The notes beneath the pieces are model-generated. The model did not search any database. It was not told the origin of the DNA and saw nothing but the letters and a program-made list of their open reading frames with translations. From Bretschneidera sinensis (Eukaryota > Streptophyta > Magnoliopsida > Brassicales > Akaniaceae): a stretch of DNA of 64,000 nucleotides. Below, piece by piece: positions 47,728 through 60,744 of the stretch. The stretch's first letter is position 1, and every line of letters begins with the position of its first letter. The stretch covers positions 107,309,088-107,373,087 of the forward strand of contig CM043702.1 of NCBI GenBank assembly GCA_023935145.1, read 5' to 3'. The translations under genes were made by a program, and so were the position numbers.

Positions 47728-49203
47728 TGATTACGCTCAAACTATCACACGGTTATTATGTATAGATGAGGTGTCGATCTCATGAGGAAACGCGTACTAC
47801 GAGAGAAAACGTAAACCTTAAAATGAACGATAATGATTAAAAAAAGAATTTGAGTTTTGATAATGGAATAACGTGAGAGAATTGTGTAAATATAACGAAG
47901 AATATAAATGAGAAATAACAAGGTTCCTGGAATCCTCCCTAGGTTCGTTGCCTTGTTCCAATCTTGATTCAATTGATTTTATCTCGATTGCTAGTTTCAC
48001 ATCCCAAACAAACAATCAAAAAATATTCAATCACAGCACATTAACACTCTAATATAATTGCTACAAATCACTCATTGATTTCGATTCAAGCATACATGAC
48101 CTATCTTAAAGATTATTAAGAAATGATAATATATCTTAATGACAGTATCGCAGTAATGGACGAATCAATAAGATAAATCTACCAGAATCAATCACATCCA
48201 AACAACTTGACATAAGAAGAGCTTGACTAAACTTATATGGAGGAGAAGCATGCAATCACTGAATTAAAAGAAATTTTAAGATAAGAAGAACATAAATTGC
48301 AGCTGTCACATGAACCTAAATTCTTCTTGTTTAATTAAAGAGTAAATCATAAATAATATTCAACAATAAATCCTTACAACCGAATCAAGAATGGAAAATA
48401 AGAACAACTACACCTAGGGATTCATCCCTTTGCCTTGCTTGAAGACTAGTTGGCCATGGGGCTCAAGGTTTATGAAGAATGTGGAGCACTCCCCTAGATT
48501 TCTAGCACTATGAGACTTGGAAGAATCCTTAATTGAATTCTGGTGGCTGCAAATCCTTAAAGATCTATTTATGGACTAGAGGTTGAGGAGTGTTTTGGGC
48601 TAAAAAAAATGTCATTTTGAAGCCCTAATTGAGTCAAGAAACCGTGTGCGCGCCTAGGCGCAGCCTTACCCGCACCTAGGCGCTGCCTTCATCCGAGATG
48701 GGCAGTGTGCTAAGCGGTGCAGCGCTCTATTCTCCACGCTTAGGTGCCCACTCTTGGCAGCTTGGTGTCTTCTCTGGATGGTGCGGTGCTCTATTCTCCA
48801 CACCTAGGCGCTCACTCTTGGCAGCTTGGTGTCTTCTCTGGACGGTGCGGCACTCTATTCTCCACACTTAGGTGCCCACTCTTGGTTTTCTATCCAAGAG
48901 CTTGTGGAACTTGTGAGCAAGGCTTGAGAACTTGACGCACACCGGGCCTTCTAAACATGCAGACTTTTCTTGTGGCCACGACGCACAACGGGCACTCCGA
49001 TATACATGAACTTTTGGCGCTTTAAACATAGAGCTTTATCATCTCTTTTGAACACAAAACACCTGAAAATACATCGAAATAGATCAATTATCCAAGAAGT
49101 ATACTTTAGAATTGTTAAGGTAAAAACGAGTAATTGAACCCCAGATCAATTCTAACATGCTAACAAATGAGTGTTGTTAAGATGAATTTTACGATTCTCA
49201 TCA
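47728..49203 (-). repeat. G2 5' LTR
   Basis: It pairs with 42044-43527. The 64-base array lies at about 48710-48890. TATA-like TATAAATA of the partner reads CATAAATA here (near 48570). Confidence 0.92.
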
Positions 49204-50286
49204 TGGCATACTTACTCCTCTACCATAACTCCCAGTTCCTATAGCCTGTCTCCTAAATCTAGGGGTCCCAATAGATTAGTTTTGCCTCTAACTTTGTACT
49301 ATAGTTCCCTGTGACAAGGAACACCTCCTCTGGGGTGGTCTCCCACCCTGCACACTCATACTGCAACCACCTCTAGGTCTCTCAAATCTAGACCTCTTCA
49401 GCCAATCTCTCATACCTCTAAACTCCATCAAATCCTTCTCAATCTGTAATGCTTTATCCACTAGTATAGCATAATTCCCTATACCTATGTAAGAGAGTTT
49501 AGATCGAATGTCGTAGTGTAACCCGTTTAAAAATCGTTTACATTTCATCTCTTCCATATTCACTAACTCAGGTAAAAACCTTAACAGAGCTATAAATCTA
49601 CTATCATGCTCTACCTTAAGTGAATAAAATCTCTCTCTTGCTGTGTTCGAAATGTATCTGGAAAATATTTCTCAAAGAACTCATCTTTAAAGTTATGCCA
49701 AGTTAAGGGTTATTCTACCTATGTACTCACCCTAGGCAGAATATACTCCCACCATTGAGAAGCCTCACCTTCCAGCATAAATGAAGCGAAAGCAACCTTC
49801 TGTCTATATGTCACTGGTAAGACTTCAAAATAATTCTCAACAGGTCTAATCCATTGTTCAACTTCCACAGGATTTACAGATCCTCTAAAAGACTAGGGTT
49901 TAAACTTAAGAAATCTCACAAAACAATCTCCTTGTATCCCACGTGCAAACACACCTTCTCCCTCATAAACCTCTTGTCTTACCTTCTATTCTACCTCTTT
50001 CCTCTAATCTCCTCTATAAATTATCAGCCATTTCTTCTGCTGTATTCATTCTCTCTATCGCACGATCAAGAATTTTCTCAGCTCATTTTGTCCTAATATG
50101 AGATTTTCTCCCACCTCTACTAGCACCAGCTGCACTAGCAACCTGTTCCCTTGTAGGAACCACAGACTCAACCTCCCCCTCTGCTTTAGTTCTTCTAAAT
50201 ATTTGGGGTCTACCACGTCCCCTCTGATTCAGAACTCTACCTCTAGCTCTAACAAGTCCACATGTCATCATCAGACTCTGCATTAA
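49204..50286 (-). pseudogene. G3 gag, part upstream of G2
   Basis: The open pieces 50283-50083 (Arg/Gly-rich N-terminus) and 49563-49288 (MEEMKCKRFLNGLHYDIRSK, then YAILVDKALQIEKDLMEFRG) match chromovirus gag. Between them the frame has many stops. The sequence breaks at 49204 and resumes at 42043 with the zinc knuckles. Confidence 0.82.
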
Positions 50287-50353
50287 AATATAATTTATTT
50301 TAATCTTCCACTTTCTTTCTTTTTATGTAGTCTACAGAATCATAAAACATAAT

Positions 50354-50365
50354 GCTCTGATACCA
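50354..50365 (-). other. G3 primer-binding site
   Basis: TGGTATCAGAGC on the minus strand, initiator Met tRNA type, four bases inside the 5' LTR. Confidence 0.92.
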
Positions 50366-50369
50366 AAAT

Positions 50370-52444
50370 TGTAATGACCCATCCCGGGTTGGTCACCCCC
50401 GAGATGGTGTCGTCACTTTTTGAAACCCCAGTACGACACATATATGCAACAATATAAAAACATCAACTAAATTATCTACTTACATAAATCCTCAACCCTC
50501 AACAAGGTAGTTACATCATTCAAATCTCAGCTGAACAGTATAAATAACATAGTATGCATGAATATTTAGAAATATTTTTTTTTTCATTAGTCAAAGAATG
50601 TGGACCACGTGGCTTATAGATAATGACTTTGTCTGAATCTTAGTTCACCAATCTATCTATCTTGCCTACTACTTGAAATTATTTAACAATAGGAAGTGAG
50701 CTTCATAAATTTAGTCAATTAAATTTACTAGAAGTACTCGATTATATACTCTCAGTCACATCTTATAAGTCAATTTCTTCTAATAATCTTCTGGTATTCA
50801 TTCATCCCCTTCCTCATATAATTCAATAATAATCTCAAAATTCTCCCATTACACAATCTCTTCTTAAGTTACTCATCAGACATATCAATCTTTCAATCAT
50901 ATATTTAATCATCTCTAAATTCTCAATTCAACATCACCATTTACCTTGTTATAAGGTTCGCAACATATAATCAATCATTCAGAAAATTTTCATCATATCA
51001 TACTTTCATATTTCTTTCTCATCATATTTGTCTCTTTATGAGACTCATTCGTCTATTAATAAATTTACAACAAAAAATAACTCTTTAGCATCTCAAGTAA
51101 TAAATATCAACATTTAAAATAAATGCAATGCATGAATTAAATGTTATTATTATTTGGGAACGTCTTCCCACATGTTGACATGTTTAGCTTAGACCGACTA
51201 CCTTCCCAGTTCTTTTATTCTCATCCAAAGCGGCTACCTTCTCGGTTCTTTTATTCTCATTCAGACCGGCTGCCTTCTCGGTTCTTTTATTCTCTTTCAG
51301 ACTGGCTACCCTCCCGGTTCTTTTATTTTCATTTATACCGGCCTCCTTCTGGTTCTTTTATTTCATGTATATGCATATGAATCATATGAACAATAATATA
51401 AAAACATGCATACATTCAGACATTCAATTTAACTATCTAGCTCTTTGTTATTTGATCATATTCATTAAATTATCTCCTTATAATTCATATCAAATTATCA
51501 ATCATTATTTCAATAATATTACTCTTCATATAATAAAACTTTAACATATCAATTATTTCTATCATACTCATCAACCAACTTTCATCTATCATGAAATCAT
51601 AATTAATAATAAATTCAATTATCATTACTATATATCTTATATTTATCTCGATTACTAAAAGTAAATCTAACTCACCACGTAATACTTAAAACTACCCGTG
51701 GATCACCTCCTTGGCTCTTTTGCTCTTCTCAACAATTCCCTCGATTACCGATCGTCAACACCTGACATAATATTTATATTAAAATTTCTAATTCATTCTT
51801 CAATTCTTATAGAATTTATACCCTTTAAAAATTCCCACATTGAATTCTGAGAATTTTCATGTATGCTAAATTTGAAAAATAAAATTCACATTTTACCTTT
51901 AGTTTTTCTTAGAGCTTTTCTCAACTCTCTTAGAATTTCTCCCATAAACCTCTTCAAAATTTTAACCTTTCAACCTTCCTTTCAGTCCTCAAGTGTTTAA
52001 AGAAATAAAGTAGTTTGAATTGATGATAGAAGAAAACCAAACAGGATTTGGTAATAAATAATTAATTTAAACTAAAACTAATTATGTATGTGTGTGCATA
52101 TATATATAGACACACACACACACACACACACACATATAAAATTATCTCACACCCTGCCACCAATTCCCTAACTTTTTGTGTGTAACACATGCAGTAGGTT
52201 TGAAATGCTTTGACAACACCTGTATTCTAGGTGTTGTCACAACCCTTTTTTATTTTTTTTAAAATTTTTTTTTTTCTTATCCTTCACGCGATCTTTTTTT
52301 TTTTTTTTTACAAATCTTTTTTTTTTGTTTTCAAAAGAATTATTTTATTTAATAATATTCTTTCATGTATATAAATTATTTTAATTCCATGTCATATTTA
52401 CCAAATTACTTCACTACCCATACTTTAAGAATATGGGTATTACA
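50370..52444 (-). repeat. G3 5' LTR
   Basis: It pairs with 36254-38314. The microsatellite at 52085-52137 is mainly (CA)n here, against mainly (AT)n in the partner. Long T runs (52245-52330) differ in length from 38088-38215. Confidence 0.93.
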
Positions 52445-53140
52445 CTATCTTCGACACTGACATTTCCAGAATTGTAGACACCTTCTTCGGATCTACTTCG
52501 ATTCCCCTTTCACTAACAATGAATCCCATGATATTATTAGCAGTGTTTTCGAATGCACATTTTTTAGGATTCAATCGAAGCTTGTACTTCTAAATTCTTT
52601 CAAAGAACTTCCGGAGGGCATCTTAGTGTTCATCTTTACTTTCAAACTTGACAATCACGCCATCCACAGATACTTTCACCTTCTTGTGGATCATATCATG
52701 TAGAATAGTGGTGGCCATTCTCTGATAAGTTACCCTGATATTTTTAAGCCCGAATAGTATGACCCTATAGAAAAAGGTCCTCCTCTGAGTAGTGAAGGTA
52801 GTATTTTCTGTCTTTAGGAGCTATGAGAATCTGATTATACTCTGAAAAACCATCAATGAATGACAAAAGGGCATTGCTAATTGTATTGTCCACAAGAGTG
52901 TCTATATGAGGCAAGGAAAAGTTATCTTTGGCATTAGCTAGATTCAGATCTCAATAGTCCACGTATATTCCAACCTTATCATCTTTGTTTGGCACTGCTA
53001 CCTTATTTGCTATCCATTAAGGATATTCAGAAACCATTAAAAGTCGGCTTGCAACTGTTTGAGGATTTCTTCTTTGATCTTGATTACCAAATTTTCCCTC
53101 ATTCTTCTCAACTTCTGCTTAATAGGTCTGACCCTTGGAT
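52445..53140 (-). pseudogene. G4 RT N-terminal and palm part (right of G3)
   Basis: The minus strand reads VSEYP, a stop, WIANKVAVPNKDDKVGIYVDY, a stop, DLNLANAKDNFSLPHIDTLV and then LLSFIDGFSEYNQILIA, the standard Tat RT order. The second catalytic box, normally YVDD, reads SVDG near 52665-52676. The frame runs into 52445 and continues across G3 at 36253. Confidence 0.83.
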
Positions 53141-54150
53141 TCAAAGGGATCTTATATTGTAAAATTTTTGAATCAATACCAGGCATATCCTTATATGACC
53201 ATGCAAATGCATATTTGTACTTTCTTTTTCAAATAATGTTAAGCTAATGTGATTTTCTTGTGGATATTCATCAGTGTATAAATTAATGATTTGAGTTTAT
53301 TCCATTTTAAGTTGAGCTATGCTTTCTTTTCAATTCTTAACTAGCTCAATAATCTCCTTAGATAAAGAAATTCTTGGCTAATTTAATTTAGAATTGTTCC
53401 ATCACATAAAGATGACTCAAAGTACCAAGAATCGTTCAACATCTCATTTAGTTTTTTGGCTAGTACATCACTAGACTCTAGGAGGGGTCAGGGATGTCAT
53501 TCCCCTGCTCACCCTTGATTTTACAAAAGGAAAAGAAAAAAAAAAGGACGCATGACCTGACTCTTTGCGGTTGTTGATGCACCCATCAACTAGCTTGATT
53601 ACCACACTCGGATAAAAGCTTTATGTTTGACTTTATCCCATCATTAGGATACCTAAAGCTCCACCATCCAAATTTTAATCCAGTCACCTGCTAGTTGTGC
53701 CTCATTCCTTAGTTAACACTTTCTTCTCAAAGAACTCAAGATTAAAGAATATCTTGAATCCTAGCTACCTTTCGTGAGTCATTCTATTTACTCATGGCTC
53801 AAGAAACCCACAATTGGAAAAAGCTTCTCCCTCCTTCACAAACTACCCATTCAGAGTTCCATGGAAAGGCCTTTATTCTTCTTGTTATTGCTGTAGGGTT
53901 TAAAGCCTAGACTTTGTCTTACAAATTGTTGTTTAAAATCTTGGAATTCCTTCACTACTTTCCCATACTTACTATTGGGAAGTAGTTCATTCATTTCATG
54001 ATATGGAAGATCACGAGGTTGATACATGGGTAAACATCTATTGTATCAATAGCTGCCACTTCTTCAAAGGAGAAACCATGTAGCTCTTTCCTCTCTGCCT
54101 AGATACCGAACATAGGGACGATGCCGATTTTATCCCTAAATAGGGTTATC
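53141..54150 (-). other. G4 protease-RT linker, heavily decayed
   Basis: By position this is the protease-RT connecting region. I see no continuous frame or clear motif. Confidence 0.45.
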
Positions 54151-54620
54151 ACTTGATTTTTAGCCGTGTAATTCACCTTCTAATAGAAGGTTGAAGGCAC
54201 TACCTCTAGACTATGAAACTATGGTCTACACAACAAAATATTGAAGGATGCAGGGATGTTGATGACATGGAAATCTATCACCATATCGCCTAGACCCAGC
54301 TTGCATATCAATTTTGCCATCCCGACTACCAGGCTGTTTGTATTATCATAAGTTCAGACTGTCTGGCTACTCAGATGGAAGTGATCCTACTCATGTCCAA
54401 TAATTTTTCTCTTTCACAGAGGTATGAAGTTCAAGGTTGACCCATTATCAACCAGTACTATGGGTATCCTCCTTTCATGTCAATCTACTGTCAAATAAAA
54501 GGCACTGTTATGGTTCCACTCACATAGTGGGACATCCTTGTCACTAAAAATCAGGTCTTATTATCTTTTCTTGGATACATAAATCAATTCTAAAAGATTA
54601 TTAGGGGAGGTGTTTCTGGG
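54151..54620 (-). pseudogene. G4 aspartic protease
   Basis: Near 54470-54420 the minus strand reads RIPIVLVDNGSTLNFIPL, matching the VDNGS-type active site usual in Tat elements. Frame breaks lie on both sides. Confidence 0.7.
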
Positions 54621-55310
54621 AATGTCCAATCCACCTAAATGGTCCAGCACAACATGTCGGTGTCTCTTTGAAGACATCAGTAATCCCCAAATGGAGATGT
54701 TAGCGTGAGTCTTCTTTAACTACCTTAATAATGGATATTCATCATCTTCGTACTCTTTCACTTTTTCTTTTTTTGCTGTCACTCTTTTCTCATCTTCTCT
54801 TTTTCTTCTAGGAGCATCAACCTTCGAGGTGAGGTGGCTTAAAATGATAGCCAGCTTGAGTAGAATGACTTACCTCTTCTTCTTTTTATTCACTACTGAT
54901 GTCCTAGATACTCTTACTTTTTCTTTTGCTCCCTTTCTCCTAGTCCACCACCGATGTTATTACTACCTTATCATAACTCCCGATCTTTATAATGAATGCT
55001 CTATTTTCTGTTTTAGTTGCCACTGTCACCACACTATGTTCCCTCATTGGTTCTTTCTTTGCACTATTCTTTTCACCACCTTCTTATCCTCATCAATGTT
55101 ATTATCCCAGATGACATTAATATAGGCCCCACTATAATGAGTGTGGTATTTGAAGTTCCGAAGGTATTCTAGGGTAAGGATAGGTTTGTGTTTGGGGTGG
55201 TGTTTGATTATTGGGGTGATTAGAGAGGAGGGGTCAATGATGGTAAGTGATTCCTTTATCATGTCGAGGAAGTTCGGCAGTGCCACATTTTGGTAATTGG
55301 GCATGGGATT
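54621..55310 (-). other. G4 gag-protease linker
   Basis: The open piece 55304-55044 (NYQNVALPNFLDMIKESLTI) fits the C-terminal gag or linker region of this group by position; no defined domain is visible. Confidence 0.45.
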
Positions 55311-56500
55311 TTTGGCAACTTGTGGTGGCTTAAGACCATTATCAATAAGGTTATGGATTTCATTCTTTAGTCTTTGACAACCATCGTTATCATGACCGGC
55401 TAAATGATGGAAATGGGAATATTTAGAAAGGTTTTAATGTGATAGAACTAGGTTGGGTAAGGTTCTCACTGGAGAGGGGCGGAGTTTATCTTTTTTGGTG
55501 AGCTTGGTAAAAGCTTGGGACAAATTGATCCCCAAGGGTGCAAAGTCTTCACCTGTTAAAGTTCGGAAGAGCTGCCTGCCCATACACTTGATTGTACATT
55601 CATCATATACTTTCCACCATTCTTCTCATTTTTTCCCTCAAAGATTGCATCTTCTACTTAAGTACATGAGTCAATTAGTTTCTTAAAACTAGCAATAGGC
55701 ATGGTAAACATCCTCTCGTGGTACACCAATTGGAGATTTCTCATCACAATTCCAACCTGGCCCTTCTCCACAGGTCTGGTTGCTATTTTTACTACCTTAC
55801 CTCTTCGATGAGAGAAAAATTATGAGTAAGTCTCATTTGGCTTCTAGTTTATGGTTTCCAGGTTCCCGATGGTGATATCTAACTGGGTGTTGTAAGAATA
55901 CTGGGCCATATCTTTTCATTCTTTCAAAGTACTGGGCTCTTAAGAATAGTACCACTTCAGTGCAGCACCATTGAGGGAGTTGGGGAAGAATGCAACTAAT
56001 TGCTCAGTATCCAATCCAGAGAGTCTCAAAAGGCCATCATATTGCCTCAAGTGGGTTTAAGGATCCTCAAACCCGTCAAAACAATCTATATCAGGCATTT
56101 TGCACTTTAGCGGCAAACTAAATTTGGAATGAGTACACAACTCATCAATGTCAAGGAGATAACCATCAATGCCTTGGGCTTTTCTTAAGGAACTCTGCAT
56201 TTTCTAAAATTTCTCACTAATAACCTTCATTATAGAATCAACCTTCTTCTTGTCTTTGGCCAAGATGTATTCTTCCTCATCCTTGAAAAAGTCTTTGTTG
56301 TCACCCCCAAAACCTTGGGAATTTTTCCTGGCTATCCTTTCTTCTAGACCGTCCAGTCTTTTGACCAGGTCAAACAACAGACTACTAATATTCTTAAGAA
56401 CCTCATTAGTACCAACTAGGTCTCTTTGGCCATTACTCTATCTAAACCTGAATTGCTCTCGAAAACTAAATTGTTTGTAGATTCTTCAACTTTAAGAGAG
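55311..56500 (-). pseudogene. G4 gag
   Basis: Read on the minus strand with stops, the order CTHSKFSLPLKCKMPDIDCF, then THLRQYDGLL, LVAFFPNSLNGAALKWYYS, PNETYS and ATRPVEKGQVGIVMRNL follows Tat gag closely. It should form the particle shell. At least eight stops are visible. Confidence 0.82.
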
Positions 56501-57886
56501 ACTAGACCTATAGAAGACCTTTTACTTAGTCTTCCACCAGAGGATCTAAACCAAAGTTAGGAAGGGACTACTTCTTGGTCTAGACCTATAACTCCTTTTA
56601 CAAGAAATGAAAAGAAAAGAAAAAGACATTTTTTGAGTTATTTATGTTGTGAATCCTTTTTACCTGCTCACTTATCCGTAGTATTGCTTTAATTTTATTA
56701 ATGGGTTTCGGTTTTGCATCTAAAGGCCCACTGAATGAATTAAAGTACACTTATGGATAAGTTCTCAATTAGCCCAAATAGATAGAAACAAAGGATGTAA
56801 AAGAAAATTCCTTTTGATTAAATTCCAATCAAACTTCCTTGGTTTAGACTAAGTTAAGTGTTGTGAAATTGAAATCAATATATCTCTTAAAGGATTCAGA
56901 ACCTAATAATAATTTGGGCCAAACCCAAGGAGCCTAAATGAATAATGAGAATTACCTTTTACATGGATTATTTCACTTGATCCTATGGCCTTCATTCACT
57001 CAGATTTCTTGGGTTAGGGTCCAATCATCAATAGTTTCCTTTGGGGATTCTTAATTAGATCAAACCTGCAAGGCTTAACTAAAAGAAGCTCTTTCTATTT
57101 TGGACCATACTAGGTTTATCATAGGTCTAGACCAACCATGAGAAGGTTCTCATAGTTAAATGTTGTGAATTTCAAAGCCAAACCCAGGAAGCTTAATGAA
57201 TGATGAGAATTACCCTTCACATGGATCATTCCTTTTGATCCTTAGGCACATTCACTTAGATACCTTGGGTTAGGGCCCAATCAACATTAATTTCTTTGGG
57301 TGGACTTCTTAATAACCTCAAGCTTTTAACTAAGAGAAGGCTTTCTATTTTAGGCTAAACTATGCCAAACATGGGGTTCAATTTGTTTGATTGTAATTCA
57401 ATTAATGGAAAACAAAGACCATAAAACATGTTATCAAACAAATTGGTTTTATCTTATTTTAAAATATGAGGCGAGAACAAACACATGCAAGCAAGTAAAG
57501 GGATAGAAATGATATTTGTGTTGGATGGGAAGCTTCTAGGGTTTGCTTAATAAAAGGGCAAGTTGGCTTATAACTCTGGTGGGATCATGTATCCCATGGC
57601 TAGAAGGATGATATTATACTCCTCTAGTGGCTTAATAGGTGGACCACAAGTGTACAAATGCATAGGCAAATCTTTGTTACATGGACAAGAAATAAGAAGA
57701 ACTTGTTCCACAGTAAGGGCTAACAATCAGCAAATAAGGGTCACACTAGAAACCAAGAGGAAACAAACCCCCCAATTTTCTTTTTCAAGAGAAAAGGGTG
57801 AGTGCTAGTGTGCAAAGTGAAAGTATGGAATAACAACTCAAAATTAAAGTTTCAAAAGTCTTCCAAAAAACACTTTAAGTTAGATC
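56501..57886 (-). other. G4 leader with a tandem repeat of about 190 bases
   Basis: This is the untranslated leader between the primer-binding site and gag. Segments 56918-57112 and 57177-57366 are imperfect direct copies, sharing GCCAAACCCA, TGATCCT and TTTCTATTTT in order, offset about 259 bases. Confidence 0.7.
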
Positions 57887-57904
57887 TCCCTAACAGAGTC
57901 ACCA
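57887..57904 (-). other. G4 primer-binding site
   Basis: TGGTGACTCTGTTAGGGA on the minus strand lies two bases inside the LTR end. It resembles the TGGTGACTC.GCTGGGGA-type site common downstream of Tat-like LTRs. I do not assign the tRNA. Confidence 0.7.
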
Positions 57905-57906
57905 AC

Positions 57907-59467
57907 TGTAGATATCGCTCTTTTCTGCCTGTTACCCATGCATCTGGCTCATTACCCAGAACCACTCACCTTGAAGAAGGTGGATATGGCGAGGGTACGG
58001 ACTACGATGAGTAAGCATATTAAAATGAGTTAAACCTACCAAGTCTAATACAAACTCTTTATAAGGAGGCTCCTTTGATGGGTATGCTTTTAATGTATTA
58101 GACAAGTCGTTGTTGTAATCCGAGCGCAAATCAAGGATGATGGGTAAAAAGTCACTATTTGACCTTGAAGGGGTGTCAAATCCCTTGTCATTGGTCTACA
58201 TGAGAGATTCTTAGGCTCAAGATATTTGAGTACAAGATAGTGAATAATTAAAGCTCCCTATCTTGTTTAGTCGAAGTCTAGCCCTTTGTACTTCAAGAAA
58301 AAATATTTAAAACCTTAATTTAAGTATTATTACCATACATTAATAATAAATCAAAGCACAGATTTTAAAATTTTTATTCACACATAATTAAACCCAAAAA
58401 TTGCAATTAAAATGACATGGTAAAGTAAACACTTGAAAGTAAATGCATAAAAGAAGTGGTATGGTAAAACTAAATATATAAAGGAAAAAGTACTTTAACT
58501 ACGAAACAAGTAAAGAATAAAACTACTTGTAATGTGAAGATTAAAGAAAGATTTAATCTTCATAAAAGATTTAACTACATGAATTAAAACTGAGATAATT
58601 AACTAAAATAAATTAAACAATGTGAATTAAAACTAAGCTACTTTAAACAAGGCATATGAAACTAAACTAACATATGATTGAAGGGAAGATTCAATATTGC
58701 TAGTAACATGCAGATATGAAACATTCTTAACAAACTAAAGGAGGTCCAAATTTTTATGGACCAACGGGGGTCCAAATTTATGTAATCATGGAAGTCTTAA
58801 CAAACAACCTAAAAAATCTGTGCGTTCTTGTGGACTTGATAAGTTGGGAGGATGAACTTAATTAAAGATTAGAAGACTAATTTTCTAGGGGTGGCCGAAT
58901 TTGGGATGAGTGCACTCTCTTGTTCTCTCTTTTGTTTCTTTATTTTTTTTATTTATATACTCTTTTCTAATCACTACACTTCTCTCATTTTTTATGCTTC
59001 TCAAAAGCCTAAAGTCTCTCTCCCATATTTTTTCCTCTTCTTCTTTATTTTTGCACCTTGCTTTCTTTATGTTAAGTAAGGTATTTATAGGGGGAGTGAG
59101 GCTATCAAAGGGATTAGAAAAATAAAAAAAGTGAAAAGTGGGAGGGTATGGCCACCCATGTGAGAATGGGGAGAAAGAAGTGCAAATTTTGAGGTGTAGA
59201 GGTGACTTTTGATACATATATAAGGATAGAGAGATAGTAATGGAGGGGTATGGTTAACAAAGTAAGAAATGAGGGAGGAAGACTTCCTTTTATAGGAGAT
59301 TAGCCATACAGATTATGAGAGGGTGATTTTTGAGGTGTGGGGGTGGCTTTTAATGTATGGGAAACAGGGATAGAGATTAGGAAGGATGGGTGTTGTTAAT
59401 AAGGAAAGAAAGGAGGGGAGGACTTCTTCTAAGTGGCCAAACATGGAGAAAAGGGATGAGTGGTTTA
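57907..59467 (-). repeat. G4 5' LTR (right), first part, cut by G5
   Basis: It matches 28796 to about 31545 outside the Copia solo LTR and has a deletion of about 300 bases relative to it around 58740-58815. A minus-strand TATA box (CTATAAATA) is near 59088-59096. The rest continues beyond G5, outside the window. Confidence 0.75.
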
Positions 59468-60744
59468 TGTTGTGCTGATTATCTACCTAAATTAATATGC
59501 AAATAATCGCACTCATTTTACTTGCAAGTGCACAAGGTCTGTGGTAGAATAGTGTGTAAGTGCGAGATCATTTCCACAGGGATTAGGGAATTTCTTTCTA
59601 GGACTAATTTCTTCAAGTTCGAAAAAAGATATAATAGTTGATTATGAGTGAATAACAATAATGGGAATATAGGACTACGATATCCACCCTAATTATACTT
59701 TCCCACTAAGTAAAGTTTCAATGCTCTAGCCTTATCATGAATATCTAATGGTTACTAACCTAAGGGCTTGGTCCACACCTTAGGCTATTGATCTCCCAAT
59801 GCAACGAGTTAGGCATGGTGTATACTCTAACTCTTTTCTCTCTTAAGGGATTCAGCATGGGTGTATACTGAGTTGTTCCTTAAGAGAACATGAGGGCTGT
59901 GAAGATCGGCAACCACATAGGACCTAGGGCTTGGTCTGCTCCCAGTTTCCCATGTTGATTAACCCAGGAATCCGGTATGGATATGCCTTGTTACTAATGT
60001 CGAACCCAGGACTCGGTCATCCAAATTGATTTGACTAACCTATCCATACCACATGCATATGTTGATCAGGCACACACATACGAGGAAAATAAATACAAAC
60101 ATGTATTAATCAAGTTAAACATTCAGACAGGGCTATAGCAAAGATAGTCAATGAATAGATATGTGGAAAAGCATAACTAGGGCTTCAATTGAGCCCTATA
60201 GGTGTTTAGTTACACATGCTAAGTAGAATAAACATGCTAAACATTATGAAAATAAAAACTAAAAACTAAAACCGAAGAAGACTCGAGAGACGAGTCGTCA
60301 ATTCCTCCCCTAAGCTCTCTACTTCGAGTCTAGAACAAAAGATGATCTATTATGTGTTTATACAAGGCCATTTATAGGGTCCCGAAACCCTAATTCCTAT
60401 TCGGAGTCGAAGAACTTCTTTCTAATTTTGGCTTCTGCTGCCTCTGGAGTAATTGCACTCGAGTGTATGCGGGTTGCACTCGAGGGCAGGTGTGCACTCG
60501 AGCCTTCTTCAGGTGCGCTCTTATTCTTGTGCGCTCCACCTCAATGAGGTGCACTCGAGTGCACCTTCCTGGATGGCAGAACTTCATTTTTGCTCCTAAA
60601 AGCTCCAATTTATTATCTTTTTGTCCAAGTCCTGAGAAAAACACATAAAATACGAAAATAAAGTAAAATCCATATAATTAGCTAGGTCAAGAGTCTAACA
60701 AGTGTAAATTAGGGGGCTTAAATATGACTATTTAAGCACTATCA
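59468..60744 (-). repeat. G5 3' LTR
   Basis: It pairs with 63174 onward. A minus-strand TATA box (CTATAAA) is near 60371-60377. Five GCACTCGAG or near-copies lie at about 60456-60560. The purine tract AAGTTTAGGGGTG (minus strand, 60745-60757) abuts it. Confidence 0.92.

Larger units (their letters stand above)
42044..49203 (-). mobile_element. G2: Athila-like gag-protease element in G3 gag
   Basis: LTRs at 42044-43527 and 47728-49203 (about 1.48 kb) start TGA and end AATCA on the minus strand. The primer-binding site at 47705-47722 is tRNA-Asp type. Gag and protease are present, but RT, RNase H and integrase are absent. An inverted LTR piece (44480-44903) stands where pol should begin. The right flank is TGGCA; the left flank reads TGGTGCAAAATT, so a TGGCA duplication has decayed or the edge is a few bases off. 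LTRs differ at about one base in 14 over the first 200 by eye. Confidence 0.9.
36254..52444 (-). mobile_element. G3: Tekay-like chromovirus in G4 pol, split by G2
   Basis: LTRs of about 2.07 kb (36254-38314 and 50370-52444) begin TGTAATACC and end TTACA on the minus strand. A perfect 5-base duplication CTATC flanks it (36249-36253 and 52445-52449). The primer-binding site TGGTATCAGAGC is at 50354-50365. Gag, zinc knuckle, protease with DPGATHSF, RT, RNase H, integrase and a C-terminal chromodomain follow on the minus strand. LTRs differ at about one base in nine over the first 165 by eye. G2 sits in gag. Confidence 0.93.
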
